From Azospirillum sp. TSH100 (GTDB lineage Bacteria > Pseudomonadota > Alphaproteobacteria > Azospirillales > Azospirillaceae), in contig NZ_CP039635.1 in NCBI RefSeq assembly GCF_004923295.1, positions 206,501 through 270,500 of the forward strand: a stretch of DNA of 64,000 nt, given 5' to 3'. Of the stretch, positions 47,071 to 55,424 are shown piece after piece. The translations under genes were made by a program, and so were the position numbers. Below the pieces are notes generated by a model. It did no database searches. It saw only the letters and a list, made by a program, of their open reading frames with translations, and was not told the origin of the DNA. Every line of letters starts with the position of its first letter. Within the stretch, counting starts at the first letter, position 1.

Positions 47071-48918
47071 TCAGCGGCGCTGGCGCGCCTTGTGCGCGTC
47101 ATAGATCCCGCGCGCCGCCGCGACTTCGGGACGGGTGGACACTTCCGGCACCGGCACGTCCCACCACGCTCCACCGTCCTGGGTGGAGGGCAGCGGGTCG
47201 GTGTCGATGACGATGGCGTAGGTGACGGGGGATTCCTTGGCGCGTTCCAGCGCCCGCTCCAGCTCGGCGACGCCCGTCACCTTCTCCGTCACCGCGCCCA
47301 GCGCGCGCAGATGGCCGACGAAGTCGATGTCGGGCAGCGTCTCCGTCTCGTAATGGGAGTCGCGCAGCAGGTTGTTGAAGGGGGCGCCGCCACAGAAATT
47401 CTGTAGCCGGTTGATGCAGCCATAGCCGCGGTTGTCGAGCAGGACGACGACCAGCTTGCGCCTCATCATCACCGACACCGCCAGCTCGGAATTCAGCATC
47501 ATGTAGCTGCCGTCGCCGACCATGACGAAGGTCTCGCGGTCCGGACAGGCCATCTTGACGCCCAGCCCGCCGGCGATCTCGTAGCCCATGCAGGAGAAGC
47601 CGTATTCCAGATGGTAACCGCCGGGCCGGCCGGTCCGCCACAGCTTGTGCAGCTCGCCCGGCAGTCCGCCGGCGGCGCAGACGACGATGCCGTCGGTGCC
47701 GGCGGCGCGGTTGACCGCCCCCAGCACCTGGGCGTCGGTCGGCAGATCCAGCCCGGCATCGGCCGTCACCCGGTCGACGACATGGGTCCACAGAGCGGTG
47801 CGCTCCTGCGCCCAGGCCTGCCAGGACAGGGGGGCGGACCACTCACCGAGCCCGGCGTCGAGCGCCGCCAGTCCGCGCGCCGCGTCGGCGACCAGCGGCA
47901 GGGCGTCGCCCTTCACCGCGTCGAAGGCGGCGACATTCAGCCCGGCAAAGCGGGCATCGCGGTTGGCAAAAATGGTCCAGGACGCGGTGGTGAAATCGGC
48001 CAGCCGGGTGCCGACCGCCAGCACCAGATCGGCCTCTGCCGCCAGTTCGTTGGCGGCGCTGGAACCGGTGACCCCGATGGCGCCGACGTTGCAGGGGTGG
48101 TCCCAGACCAGGGCCCCCTTGCCGGCCTGGGTCTCCGCCACCGGGATGCCGTGCCGTCGGGCGAAGTCGGCCAGCGCGTCGCAGGCGCCGCTGTAGAACA
48201 CGCCGCCGCCGGCGACGATCAGCGGCTTCTTCGCGCTGCGCAGCGCCTCGGTCACCACGGCCAGCTCGTCGCGGTCGGGTTCCGGCCGGCGGCTGCGGCG
48301 GACGGTGCGCTCGAAGAAGGAGACAGGGAAATCATGGGCTTCCGCCTGCACGTCCTGCGGCAGGCAAAGCGTCACCGGGCCGCACTCCACCGGGTCGGTC
48401 AGCACCTGGATGGCGCGGCGCAGGCTGGGCATGAGCTGTTCCGGCCGGGTGATGCGGTCCCAGAAACGCGACACCGGACGGAAGCAGTCGTTGGCGCTGA
48501 CGGTGGCATCCTCGAAGCGCTCCACCTGCTGCAACACCGGGTCGGGAGCACGGGTGGCGAAGACGTCGCCGGGCAGAAGCAGCACCGGCAGACGGTTGAC
48601 ATGGGCCAGCGCCGCCGCCGTCACCATGTTGACGGCCCCCGGCCCGATGGAGGTGGTGCAGGCCATCATGCGGCGGCGACCCTGCGCCTTGGCATAGGCG
48701 ATGGCGGCGTGCGTCATCCCCTGCTCGTTGTGGGCGCGGTAGGTCGGCAGCACGTCGCGGGCGGCATGCAGCGCCTCGCCGATGCCGGCCACGTTGCCGT
48801 GGCCGAAGATCGCCCAGACCCCGGCGAACAGCGGCAGCTCCTGGCCGTCGATCTCGACATACTGGGCGCTGAGGTAACGGACGACGGCCTGGGCGACGGT
48901 GAGGCGCACGCTGTCCAT
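47071..48918 (-). CDS. iolD: 3D-(3,5/4)-trihydroxycyclohexane-1,2-dione hydrolase
   Basis: This 615-residue thiamine-diphosphate enzyme has an N-terminal AQYVEIDGQELPLFAGVWAIFGHGNVAGIGEAL, the catalytic glutamate region NEQGMTHAAIAYAK, and the ThDP motif GDGSYMMLNSELAVSVMMRRKLVVVLLDNRGYGCINRLQ. It opens the ring to 5-deoxy-glucuronate. It is the second gene of the iolC operon. Confidence 0.96.
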   Translation of the reverse strand: MDSVRLTVAQAVVRYLSAQYVEIDGQELPLFAGVWAIFGHGNVAGIGEALHAARDVLPTYRAHNEQGMTHAAIAYAKAQGRRRMMACTTSIGPGAVNMVTAAALAHVNRLPVLLLPGDVFATRAPDPVLQQVERFEDATVSANDCFRPVSRFWDRITRPEQLMPSLRRAIQVLTDPVECGPVTLCLPQDVQAEAHDFPVSFFERTVRRSRRPEPDRDELAVVTEALRSAKKPLIVAGGGVFYSGACDALADFARRHGIPVAETQAGKGALVWDHPCNVGAIGVTGSSAANELAAEADLVLAVGTRLADFTTASWTIFANRDARFAGLNVAAFDAVKGDALPLVADAARGLAALDAGLGEWSAPLSWQAWAQERTALWTHVVDRVTADAGLDLPTDAQVLGAVNRAAGTDGIVVCAAGGLPGELHKLWRTGRPGGYHLEYGFSCMGYEIAGGLGVKMACPDRETFVMVGDGSYMMLNSELAVSVMMRRKLVVVLLDNRGYGCINRLQNFCGGAPFNNLLRDSHYETETLPDIDFVGHLRALGAVTEKVTGVAELERALERAKESPVTYAIVIDTDPLPSTQDGGAWWDVPVPEVSTRPEVAAARGIYDAHKARQRR

Positions 48919-48977
48919 GATGACTTCTCCCTACTGGGCCGGTCCGGCCCCTCTCGTTCTTGGTGATGACGTGACGA

Positions 48978-50918
48978 TCAGGCGGCGCTGCGGCTGTGGC
49001 GGGTGCGCTGTTCCTGCCAGAAGGCGATCAGGCGGCCATAGGCGCCCTCCATAGCCGCGACGGCCGCAGCGTCGTCGATGTTGCCGGCCAGCCAGGCCTC
49101 GGCGGCCGTGCCGAACAGGGTGCGGCCGACGGCGAAGCCCTTGCAGACCGGCTGGCGGGCGGCCAACGCCAGCCCGGCCTTCAACTCCTCCTCCGGCGCA
49201 TCGAGGCCGAGGATCAGCACGCCACGGCACAGCGGGTCATGCTGGTCGATGACGCCGGCGATGCGGTTCCAGGCCCCCTGGCTGGCCGGCGACGGCAGCT
49301 TCCACCAATCGGGATGGACGCCCAGCTCATAGAAGCGGGCCATCGCGCGGGAGATGGTGTCGTCACCGACCGGCATGCCGCGCGGCGGGATGATCTCCAG
49401 CAGAAGCTCATGGTTGGTGGCGCGGCAGGCGGCGAACAGCGTCTGGATCTGGCGCTCCTGCTCGGTGCGCAGCGTCTCCTCGTCGTCGGGGTGGTAGAAG
49501 GTCAGGCACTTCACCACATGCTCGGCCGGCCATTCGCGGATGGTCACGGCGATGTCGGGGCCGCCCTCGAAGCGCAACGGCCGGGAACTCGGCAGTTCCA
49601 CCGGGCGGCCGATCCAGGCGTCGGTGCCGGTCAGCGCGTCGAGCGCGTCCTGGCCGTGGATGCCGTCCAGCAGCATGCCGAAGCCGTCGCGGCCCTCACA
49701 GGCCTGCTGCGCCGCCCGCAGGGCCAGCAGCTTGAAGCTGGCGATGCGCGCCGGATCGGCGCCCAGCCGCTTCGCCATCACCTCCAGCTGGGCGCGGTGG
49801 TCGATGGCGAAGGCCATCACCTCCGGCCAGTCGCGACGGCGGGTGGTCGCCCAATGGATGTGCGACAGCCGGGCATCCTCGCGCAGACGCGGCGTCGGGC
49901 TGCCGTTTTCGAGGAAATAGGACAGCTCCGTCCAGGTCGGGATGGCCGGCGCACAGCCATGGCGCGACACCGCGAAGGCGCCGCAGGCGTTGGCGAAGGC
50001 GCAGCAGTCCTCCAGCGGATGGTCGCGCAGCCAGCCGCGCAGGAAACCCGACATGAAGGCGTCGCCGGCGCCCAGTACATTGTAGACCTCGACCGGAAAG
50101 CCGGGGCCGCGGATGCCCTGTTCCAGGCTGTCGGGAATCCTGCCGGGGAACACGACGCAGCCCATCGGCCCGCGCTTGCACACCAGCGTCGCGTCGGTCA
50201 GGCTGCGGACACGGCGCAGGGCGGCCAGCGTGTCGGTGCTGCCACCGGCGATATGGAATTCCTCTTCCGTGCCGACGATCAGGTCGCAGCCCGGCAGGAT
50301 GGTCTGCAACAGGGCGGTGACGCCGCCATCGGCGACGAAGCGTTCCTCGCCCAGCCCATGCCCGGTCAGCTTCCACAGCACCGGGCGGTAATCGATGTCG
50401 AACACCACCCTGGTACCGCTCGTCCGCGCCAACCGCATCGCCTTGCGCATGGCCGCTTCGGTGGTTGGGGTGGAGAAATGGGTGCCGCTGACCACCACGG
50501 CCTTGGCCGAGGCGATGAAGGATTCCGAGACATCCTCCTCGCAGATCGCCATGTCGGCGCAATTCTCGCGGTAGAAGATCAGCGGGAAGGTCTTCTTGTC
50601 GCGGATGCCCAGGATGACCAGCGCGGTCAGGCGTTCCGGATCGGTGATGACATGGCTGGTCTCAACCCCTTCGCGGACCAGCTGTTCGCGGATGAAACGC
50701 CCCATATGCTCGTCGCCGACACGCGTCAGCAGGGCGGAGCGCAGGCCGAGGCGCGCGGTGCCGACCGCGATGTTGGTGGGGCAGCCGCCGACATATTTGG
50801 CGAAGCTCTGCATGTCCTCCAGCCGGCCGCCGACCTGTTCGCCATAGAGGTCGACGGAGGAGCGGCCGATGGAAATGACGTCAAGATCGCGCTTAATTGG
50901 ACCGCGTTCGATTGGCAT
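48978..50918 (-). CDS. iolC: 5-dehydro-2-deoxygluconokinase fused to a DUF2090 aldolase-like domain
   Basis: The protein is 646 residues. Residues about 10-325 are a PfkB sugar kinase (GRSSVDLYGEQVGGRLEDMQSFAKYVGGCPTNIAVG, with catalytic VLGAGDAFMSGFLRGWL). Residues about 330-640 are a DUF2090 TIM-barrel (RRDWPEVMAFAIDHRAQLEVMAKRLG...LEIIPPRG) related to sugar-phosphate aldolases. The fusion provides both phosphorylation and probably the cleavage of 5-dehydro-2-deoxy-6-phosphogluconate, and no separate iolJ is visible. It is the first gene of the operon behind IolR-type boxes. Confidence 0.94.
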   Translation of the reverse strand: MPIERGPIKRDLDVISIGRSSVDLYGEQVGGRLEDMQSFAKYVGGCPTNIAVGTARLGLRSALLTRVGDEHMGRFIREQLVREGVETSHVITDPERLTALVILGIRDKKTFPLIFYRENCADMAICEEDVSESFIASAKAVVVSGTHFSTPTTEAAMRKAMRLARTSGTRVVFDIDYRPVLWKLTGHGLGEERFVADGGVTALLQTILPGCDLIVGTEEEFHIAGGSTDTLAALRRVRSLTDATLVCKRGPMGCVVFPGRIPDSLEQGIRGPGFPVEVYNVLGAGDAFMSGFLRGWLRDHPLEDCCAFANACGAFAVSRHGCAPAIPTWTELSYFLENGSPTPRLREDARLSHIHWATTRRRDWPEVMAFAIDHRAQLEVMAKRLGADPARIASFKLLALRAAQQACEGRDGFGMLLDGIHGQDALDALTGTDAWIGRPVELPSSRPLRFEGGPDIAVTIREWPAEHVVKCLTFYHPDDEETLRTEQERQIQTLFAACRATNHELLLEIIPPRGMPVGDDTISRAMARFYELGVHPDWWKLPSPASQGAWNRIAGVIDQHDPLCRGVLILGLDAPEEELKAGLALAARQPVCKGFAVGRTLFGTAAEAWLAGNIDDAAAVAAMEGAYGRLIAFWQEQRTRHSRSAA

Positions 50919-51093
50919 GGATCAGCTCCGCTGTAATCCGTTCGTCGGACTGGCGATGGCATTGGATATGGGCCAGCGGAACCGTGTCGCCGGACAGGCG
51001 GCCGATCGGCTTCATCCCTCCCATCGTTCCGATTTTCGCCCGGTTTCCGCGCGGGGCGCGGATTGCTTGGTTGATGGAACGTTTGGATCACAA

Positions 51094-51139
51094 TAGAACA
51101 TCGGTTGCCATTTTCGGTCAATAGGGAATTTTTATTCTA
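51094..51139. promoter_or_regulatory. IolR-type boxes upstream of the iolCDEA operon
   Basis: GGGAATTTTTATTCTA (51124-51139) reads TAGAATAAAAATTCCC on the operon strand, closely matching the iolR and importer boxes. A weaker copy, TAGAACATCGGTTGC, lies at 51094-51108. Both are about 180-220 bp before iolC. The remainder of 50919-51249 has no gene. Confidence 0.62.
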
Positions 51140-51177
51140 TTCGGCCGATGAAACTTCCCGGCATCCCTTCCGACATG

Positions 51178-51219
51178 GAAAGGGCCGGGACGGCGGAATC
51201 CTCCCGCCGTCCCGGCCCT
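51178..51219 (-). terminator. Rho-independent terminator of the iolG operon
   Basis: A 16-bp perfect stem (51181-51196 with 51204-51219) has a 7-nt loop, with TTTCC following on the reverse strand. It lies 30 nt after the stop of the 51250 gene. It separates the iolG operon from the iolC operon. Confidence 0.85.
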
Positions 51220-51249
51220 CACCGACCGCCGCATCGCGGCGGCTGCCGC

Positions 51250-52146
51250 TTACCGCCAGTATTTGGCGACGTAGCGCTTGGTCTCCTCCAGCATGAAACG
51301 GGCGCTCTGTTCCGCCCTGTCTTCCCAGGCGAAGACACAGTTCGACAGAACGCCATCGAACCGCATATCGGCGAGCGTGCTGAAGAACAGATCCCAGTCG
51401 ATCTCGCCCTGACCGAAATCGAGATGCTGATGCACCCGTACCTGCGATCCCGGCGGATTCACGATGTAGCGCAGGCCGGACGATCTGGTGTGATCGAAGG
51501 TATCGGCCAGCCGGACATGGACCAGATAGCCTTCGGCGGCGCGCAGGTTCCGCACCATGTCGGGGCCGTAGTAGAAGGTGTGCGGGGCGATGAAGGAGGC
51601 CCGCACCATCGGTGAATTGATGGTCTTGATGATGTCGATCGCCGGCGCGATCTCCTCCAGCCAATCTTCCGGATGGGCTTCCAGCGACAGCATGATGCCT
51701 TCGCGTTCCAGGATCGGAACCAGAATATCCATTGCACGGAAGAACTGCGCCTCGCAGGTTTCCGGGCGGTGCAGACCGGACCGGTCGTTCTGGCTGCGCT
51801 CCGGCGAGCCGCCGCGGCCGAACTCCGACACGACCATCGGGCAATCCATCTCGACCGCGATCTCGATGGCGCGCTTCCAGTTGTCGATCGCCAGGTCCCA
51901 TTCATCCTGATAGGGGCTGGACCAGCGATACATCGGCTGGAGGGTGGCGAGCCTCACCCCGTGGTCCTTCAGCGCCTTCTTGAAGCTGGCGATCCGCTCC
52001 GGATAGACCTTCGGGCGTGTCCACCAGGACAGAAAATCCGGCCGGGGCGACAGCTCGATATGGTCGTAGCCCAGCTCCGCGACCTTGCGGCAGGTTTCCT
52101 CAAGGGGAAGATGCCGGATCATGTGGGGATCGATGGTGTGTTTCAC
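51250..52146 (-). CDS. Sugar phosphate isomerase/epimerase family protein (TIM barrel)
   Basis: This 298-residue xylose-isomerase-like TIM-barrel protein contains MIRHLPLEETCRKVAELGYDHIELSPRPDFLSWW, MVVSEFGRGGSPE, IMLSLEAHPEDWLEE and VHVRLADTF. Glu and Asp residues at strand ends are consistent with a divalent-metal site. It is the last of three genes with iolG and an IolI-like gene. Inosose isomerase, epimerase or IolH-like activity is likely, but the exact reaction cannot be read from sequence. Confidence 0.85.
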   Translation of the reverse strand: MKHTIDPHMIRHLPLEETCRKVAELGYDHIELSPRPDFLSWWTRPKVYPERIASFKKALKDHGVRLATLQPMYRWSSPYQDEWDLAIDNWKRAIEIAVEMDCPMVVSEFGRGGSPERSQNDRSGLHRPETCEAQFFRAMDILVPILEREGIMLSLEAHPEDWLEEIAPAIDIIKTINSPMVRASFIAPHTFYYGPDMVRNLRAAEGYLVHVRLADTFDHTRSSGLRYIVNPPGSQVRVHQHLDFGQGEIDWDLFFSTLADMRFDGVLSNCVFAWEDRAEQSARFMLEETKRYVAKYWR

Positions 52147-52209
52147 GGCTTCGTCTCTGTCGGAATTGGTCGGAGGGCGGCCATCATGACCGGACGGCCG
52201 CCCGCCTCG

Positions 52210-52995
52210 TCAGAGCGCGGACCTCACATAGTCCATGCTCCGCCGGGCCGCCGCGATGGGATCGGGCAGGTCATGCACCTCGGCCGCGAAGGGCTCGAAG
52301 CTGAAGGGGCCGTCATAGCCGGCGGCCAGCAGCCTGCGGATCTGCGGGATGTTCTCCAGCCGGTCGGCGGCGTCGACCAGCACCCGGTGCGGGTCCAGCA
52401 TGTCCGCCACCGACACCCCGGCATCGGCGACGCCGGAGATGTGGACGAGGCCGGTCGAGTCCGGGAAGAACTCCGTCTCGCCGGCCAGATGATGGTGGAA
52501 GGTGTCGTGGACCAGCCTGTAGGTGTCGGCACCGCCGGCCGCCTCAATGGCGGCGACGGCCTCCTTCTTGGTGCGCAGGGAGGAAACCGGGAAGCCCAGC
52601 GGCTCCACCAGCCCCGTCAGCCCGCGGTCGCGCAGGATCGGCCGCATCGCCGTCAGGGCGGCGACCAGATCGTCGAAGGCGACCGGCTTGCCCTCGTTCA
52701 GCGGGCACATCACCAATGACTTGGCGCCGCAGGCCCGGGCATAATCGGCCAGCCTCTCCGCCCGCGCCGGCAGGTCGCCGGACCAGACATTGAAGGGGTA
52801 CAGCGCGTTGATCGAGATGATGGTGACGCCGGCCTGCTCGGCCGCCGTGCGCACCTCGGCCGGCGACAGGGTGGTGACGACGTCGGGCAGGTCGTTGCGG
52901 ATCTCCACCTCCGTCGCCCCCAGCGAGCGGGCGGCGGCGAAGAATTGCTCCAGCGGCAGCTTGGGCGCCAGGATGTGGTTCAGGGCGAAACGCAT
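52210..52995 (-). CDS. IolI-type inosose isomerase (TIM barrel)
   Basis: This 261-residue protein starts RFALNHILAPKLPLEQFFAAARSLGATEVEIRNDLPDV and has VTIISINALYPFNVW, GLVEPLGFPVSSLRTK, RLVHDTFHHHLAG and GPFSFEPFAAEVHDL. The metal ligands expected for IolI (Glu, Asp, His, Glu) are present. It probably interconverts 2-keto-myo-inositol and 1-keto-D-chiro-inositol. It lies 11 nt after iolG. Confidence 0.87.
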   Translation of the reverse strand: MRFALNHILAPKLPLEQFFAAARSLGATEVEIRNDLPDVVTTLSPAEVRTAAEQAGVTIISINALYPFNVWSGDLPARAERLADYARACGAKSLVMCPLNEGKPVAFDDLVAALTAMRPILRDRGLTGLVEPLGFPVSSLRTKKEAVAAIEAAGGADTYRLVHDTFHHHLAGETEFFPDSTGLVHISGVADAGVSVADMLDPHRVLVDAADRLENIPQIRRLLAAGYDGPFSFEPFAAEVHDLPDPIAAARRSMDYVRSAL

Positions 52996-53006
52996 GGCGG
53001 CGGCCT

Positions 53007-54017
53007 TCAGTTGTACAGCGCCGGACGGGCCGGCAGCGTGATGGCGACGGCCTCACCCTCGCGCTCCTGCGCGGTGACGCAGGCGTCCGACGTGATGGCG
53101 GCGACATAGCCGTCCCAGCTGGTCGGGCCGGTGGCGGTGCCCCGGGCGGCGGCCTTCAGGAAGTCCTGAAGCTCCACGTCGTAGGAGGCGATGAAACGGT
53201 CCTTCCAATCAGTCAGGATCGGATTCTGCAGGCTGGCGTTCAGGCGCATCTGCACCGCCATCGGTTCCGGCAGGCGGGCGATGCCGTCCTCGCCCACCAC
53301 CTCGCACTGGATGTCGTAGCCGTAGTGGCAGTTCACGAAGATCTCGACGTCGATGACGATGCCCTTCGCCGTCTCCAGCACCACGACCTGCGGGTCGCGC
53401 AGCTTGCCGTGGCTGCGGGCGGCGCGGCGCGGGAAGATCACGCGGGCGGAGACGTAATCGTCGTCCAGCAGCCAGCGGAACACGTCGATCTCGTGGATCA
53501 GCGTGTCGTGGATCGCCATCGGCGTGACGTAATGCTCGGGCACCGTCGGGTTGCGGTGGGCGGCATGCACCATGATCGGCGCGCCGGTGCGGCTGGTCAC
53601 CGCCTCCTTCAGCGCGATGTAGCCGGCGTCATAGCGGCGCATGAAGCCGACCTGGACCAGACGTTTGCCGCTCGCCACCTCGGCATCGACGATGCGCTTG
53701 GCGCCGTCGGCGGTGGTGGCGAGCGGCTTCTCGCAGAAGCAGGGCTTCCCGGCGGCGATGGCGGCCAGCACATACTGCTCGTGAGTTGCGCCCCAGGAGG
53801 TGACCAGCACCGCATCGACCAGCGGCGAGGCGATCAGATCCTCGCCGCTCTGGAAGATCTCGGCATCGGGAGCGATGGCGGCCCGGACCGCCTCGGCGGA
53901 CTCGCGGTTGACGTCGGTGAGGGCGACAACCTTGCCGCCGGCCAGCACCTGATTGATGCGCCGGGCATGGTCGCGGCCGATGGCGCCGGTGCCGATGATG
54001 CCAATTCTGACGGTCAT
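53007..54017 (-). CDS. iolG: myo-inositol 2-dehydrogenase
   Basis: This 336-residue Gfo/Idh/MocA enzyme has Rossmann [30 protein letters not shown], and the myo-inositol dehydrogenase hallmark [20 protein letters not shown] with [17 protein letters not shown]. It makes 2-keto-myo-inositol with NAD+. It is the first gene of a three-gene operon with its own control region and terminator, apart from the IolR-boxed transcripts. Confidence 0.94.
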   Translation of the reverse strand: MTVRIGIIGTGAIGRDHARRINQVLAGGKVVALTDVNRESAEAVRAAIAPDAEIFQSGEDLIASPLVDAVLVTSWGATHEQYVLAAIAAGKPCFCEKPLATTADGAKRIVDAEVASGKRLVQVGFMRRYDAGYIALKEAVTSRTGAPIMVHAAHRNPTVPEHYVTPMAIHDTLIHEIDVFRWLLDDDYVSARVIFPRRAARSHGKLRDPQVVVLETAKGIVIDVEIFVNCHYGYDIQCEVVGEDGIARLPEPMAVQMRLNASLQNPILTDWKDRFIASYDVELQDFLKAAARGTATGPTSWDGYVAAITSDACVTAQEREGEAVAITLPARPALYN

Positions 54018-54278
54018 TTTTCAAAGCCTCATGTCGTGCGGTGGGCGAGCGGGGCCACGCGCGCAGCCATATGCGCCGCGCCCGAGCGGTTCACCGGGGT
54101 CGATCGTCGTTTTCGGTTTTTGGAGCCGCCGTACGGCTTAAGGGTCCGAATCCGTCATCGCGCTTCCTCCCGGCCGTTTTTGCTCTTGATTGGTGGAGGA
54201 AGCATTCACCATCACGCACCTTGCGGTCAACGCGCCAGCCGGCCGGATCGCCGTCAAACATGAGAGATTTTGCAGCAC

Positions 54279-54302
54279 GTCATGATGGTTTTCCATCATG
54301 AC
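54279..54302. promoter_or_regulatory. Perfect 10-bp inverted repeat between the LacI-type gene and the iolG operon
   Basis: GTCATGATGG-TTTT-CCATCATGAC lies 3 nt past the stop of the LacI-type gene and 262 bp upstream of iolG. It lacks a T-run on the reverse strand, so an operator is more likely than a terminator. No IolR-type box was found in 54018-54304. Confidence 0.55.
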
Positions 54303-54304
54303 TG

Positions 54305-55333
54305 CTAAAGGCTTTCAGGCGTCCACAGCTGGATGGGGAGGAAACGCTGGCCCGGATTCTCCGCCATGCCGTTCTCGATGCTGTGGACCATCATCTCGAT
54401 CAGGTCGGCGCAGAGCGCCGGCAGCGGCGTCGCCATCACCACCGAGACATAGCGGTCGAGCAGCCCCTGCATCGACTCCGGTGTCAGCTCGTTGACGATG
54501 CAGGTCACCTCGTCGGGCTGCCGGGCCTCGCGCAGGGCGGCGATGGCGCCCTCCATGCCGCCGCCCGCGACATAGATGCCGACGACATCGTCGTGCCGGG
54601 CCAGCAGGCCCAGCGTCGCCTCGTAGGTCAGCTTGCGCGTCTCGACGTTGACGATGCTGTCCATCAGGTTGAAGTCGGGCGCGAACTCGCGGAAATAGCT
54701 GCGGAATCCGGTCTCGCGCAGGGCATGGCCGTGATAGCGGAAGGCGCCGATGAAGACGGCGATGCGACCCGGCCGCCGGGCGATCTTCGACATCAGCCAC
54801 GCCGCGGTGCGGCCGACCTTCAGGTTGTTGGTGCCGATGTAGCTTTCCCGCACGCCCTGGGCGAAGTCGGACAGCAGGGAGAAGGTCGGGATGCCGGCTG
54901 CCTTCAGCTCGGCGACCGCCGCGGTGGCGTCGTGATGGTCGATGCCGGTCACCGCGACCGCCCTCACCTTCCCCTTCATGCCGCGGATCAGCTCGGCGAG
55001 TTCGGCCGGGGATGTCGACTGGACGAAGCGGATCGTGGCACGCAGACGGCGGTCGGGATGGCTGCGCACCACCTCCTCGATCCGCGCCGCGAACTCCTGA
55101 TAGAAGGCGTGGCGTTCCTTCTGCAAAATGAAGCCAAGGTGGTATTCCGGCTGCTGCGCCAGGGCGCGCTGACGGATGGCGTTGGCGCCATGGAAGCCGA
55201 TCTCCGTCGCCGCCTCGAAAATGCGGCGGGCGGTCTCCTCCCGCACCGGATGCCGGCCGTTCAGCAGCCGGTCGATGGTGGCGACGCTGACGCCCGCCGC
55301 CCTGGCAAGGTCGGAAATCGTCGGACGCTTCAT
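54305..55333 (-). CDS. LacI-family transcriptional regulator (inositol locus)
   Basis: This 342-residue protein has a LacI HTH (RPTISDLARAAGVSVATIDRLLNGRHPVREETARRIFEAA) and a RbsB-like effector domain (YHLGFILQKERHAFYQEFAARIEEVVRSHPDRRL, VRAVAVTGIDHHDATAAVAEL, DDVVGIYVAGGGMEGAIAALREA). The degenerate ATIDRLL recognition helix (usually ATVSRVL) suggests an unusual operator. It lies directly upstream of the iolG operon on the same strand and is a good candidate for its control. Confidence 0.92.
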   Translation of the reverse strand: MKRPTISDLARAAGVSVATIDRLLNGRHPVREETARRIFEAATEIGFHGANAIRQRALAQQPEYHLGFILQKERHAFYQEFAARIEEVVRSHPDRRLRATIRFVQSTSPAELAELIRGMKGKVRAVAVTGIDHHDATAAVAELKAAGIPTFSLLSDFAQGVRESYIGTNNLKVGRTAAWLMSKIARRPGRIAVFIGAFRYHGHALRETGFRSYFREFAPDFNLMDSIVNVETRKLTYEATLGLLARHDDVVGIYVAGGGMEGAIAALREARQPDEVTCIVNELTPESMQGLLDRYVSVVMATPLPALCADLIEMMVHSIENGMAENPGQRFLPIQLWTPESL

Positions 55334-55424
55334 GGGCGGACACCTCATCCGGTCACGCGAGAGGACCGATGGTGTCTATCACGAAGTTTGAGGGAATGAG
55401 AGACTCTTGCACGACATGCGCCCG

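Noticed and set aside
48996..50936. A 646-codon forward frame opposite iolC
   Set aside because: It is an exact mirror of the iolC span. The reverse strand has clear kinase and DUF2090 motifs and the forward translation has none.
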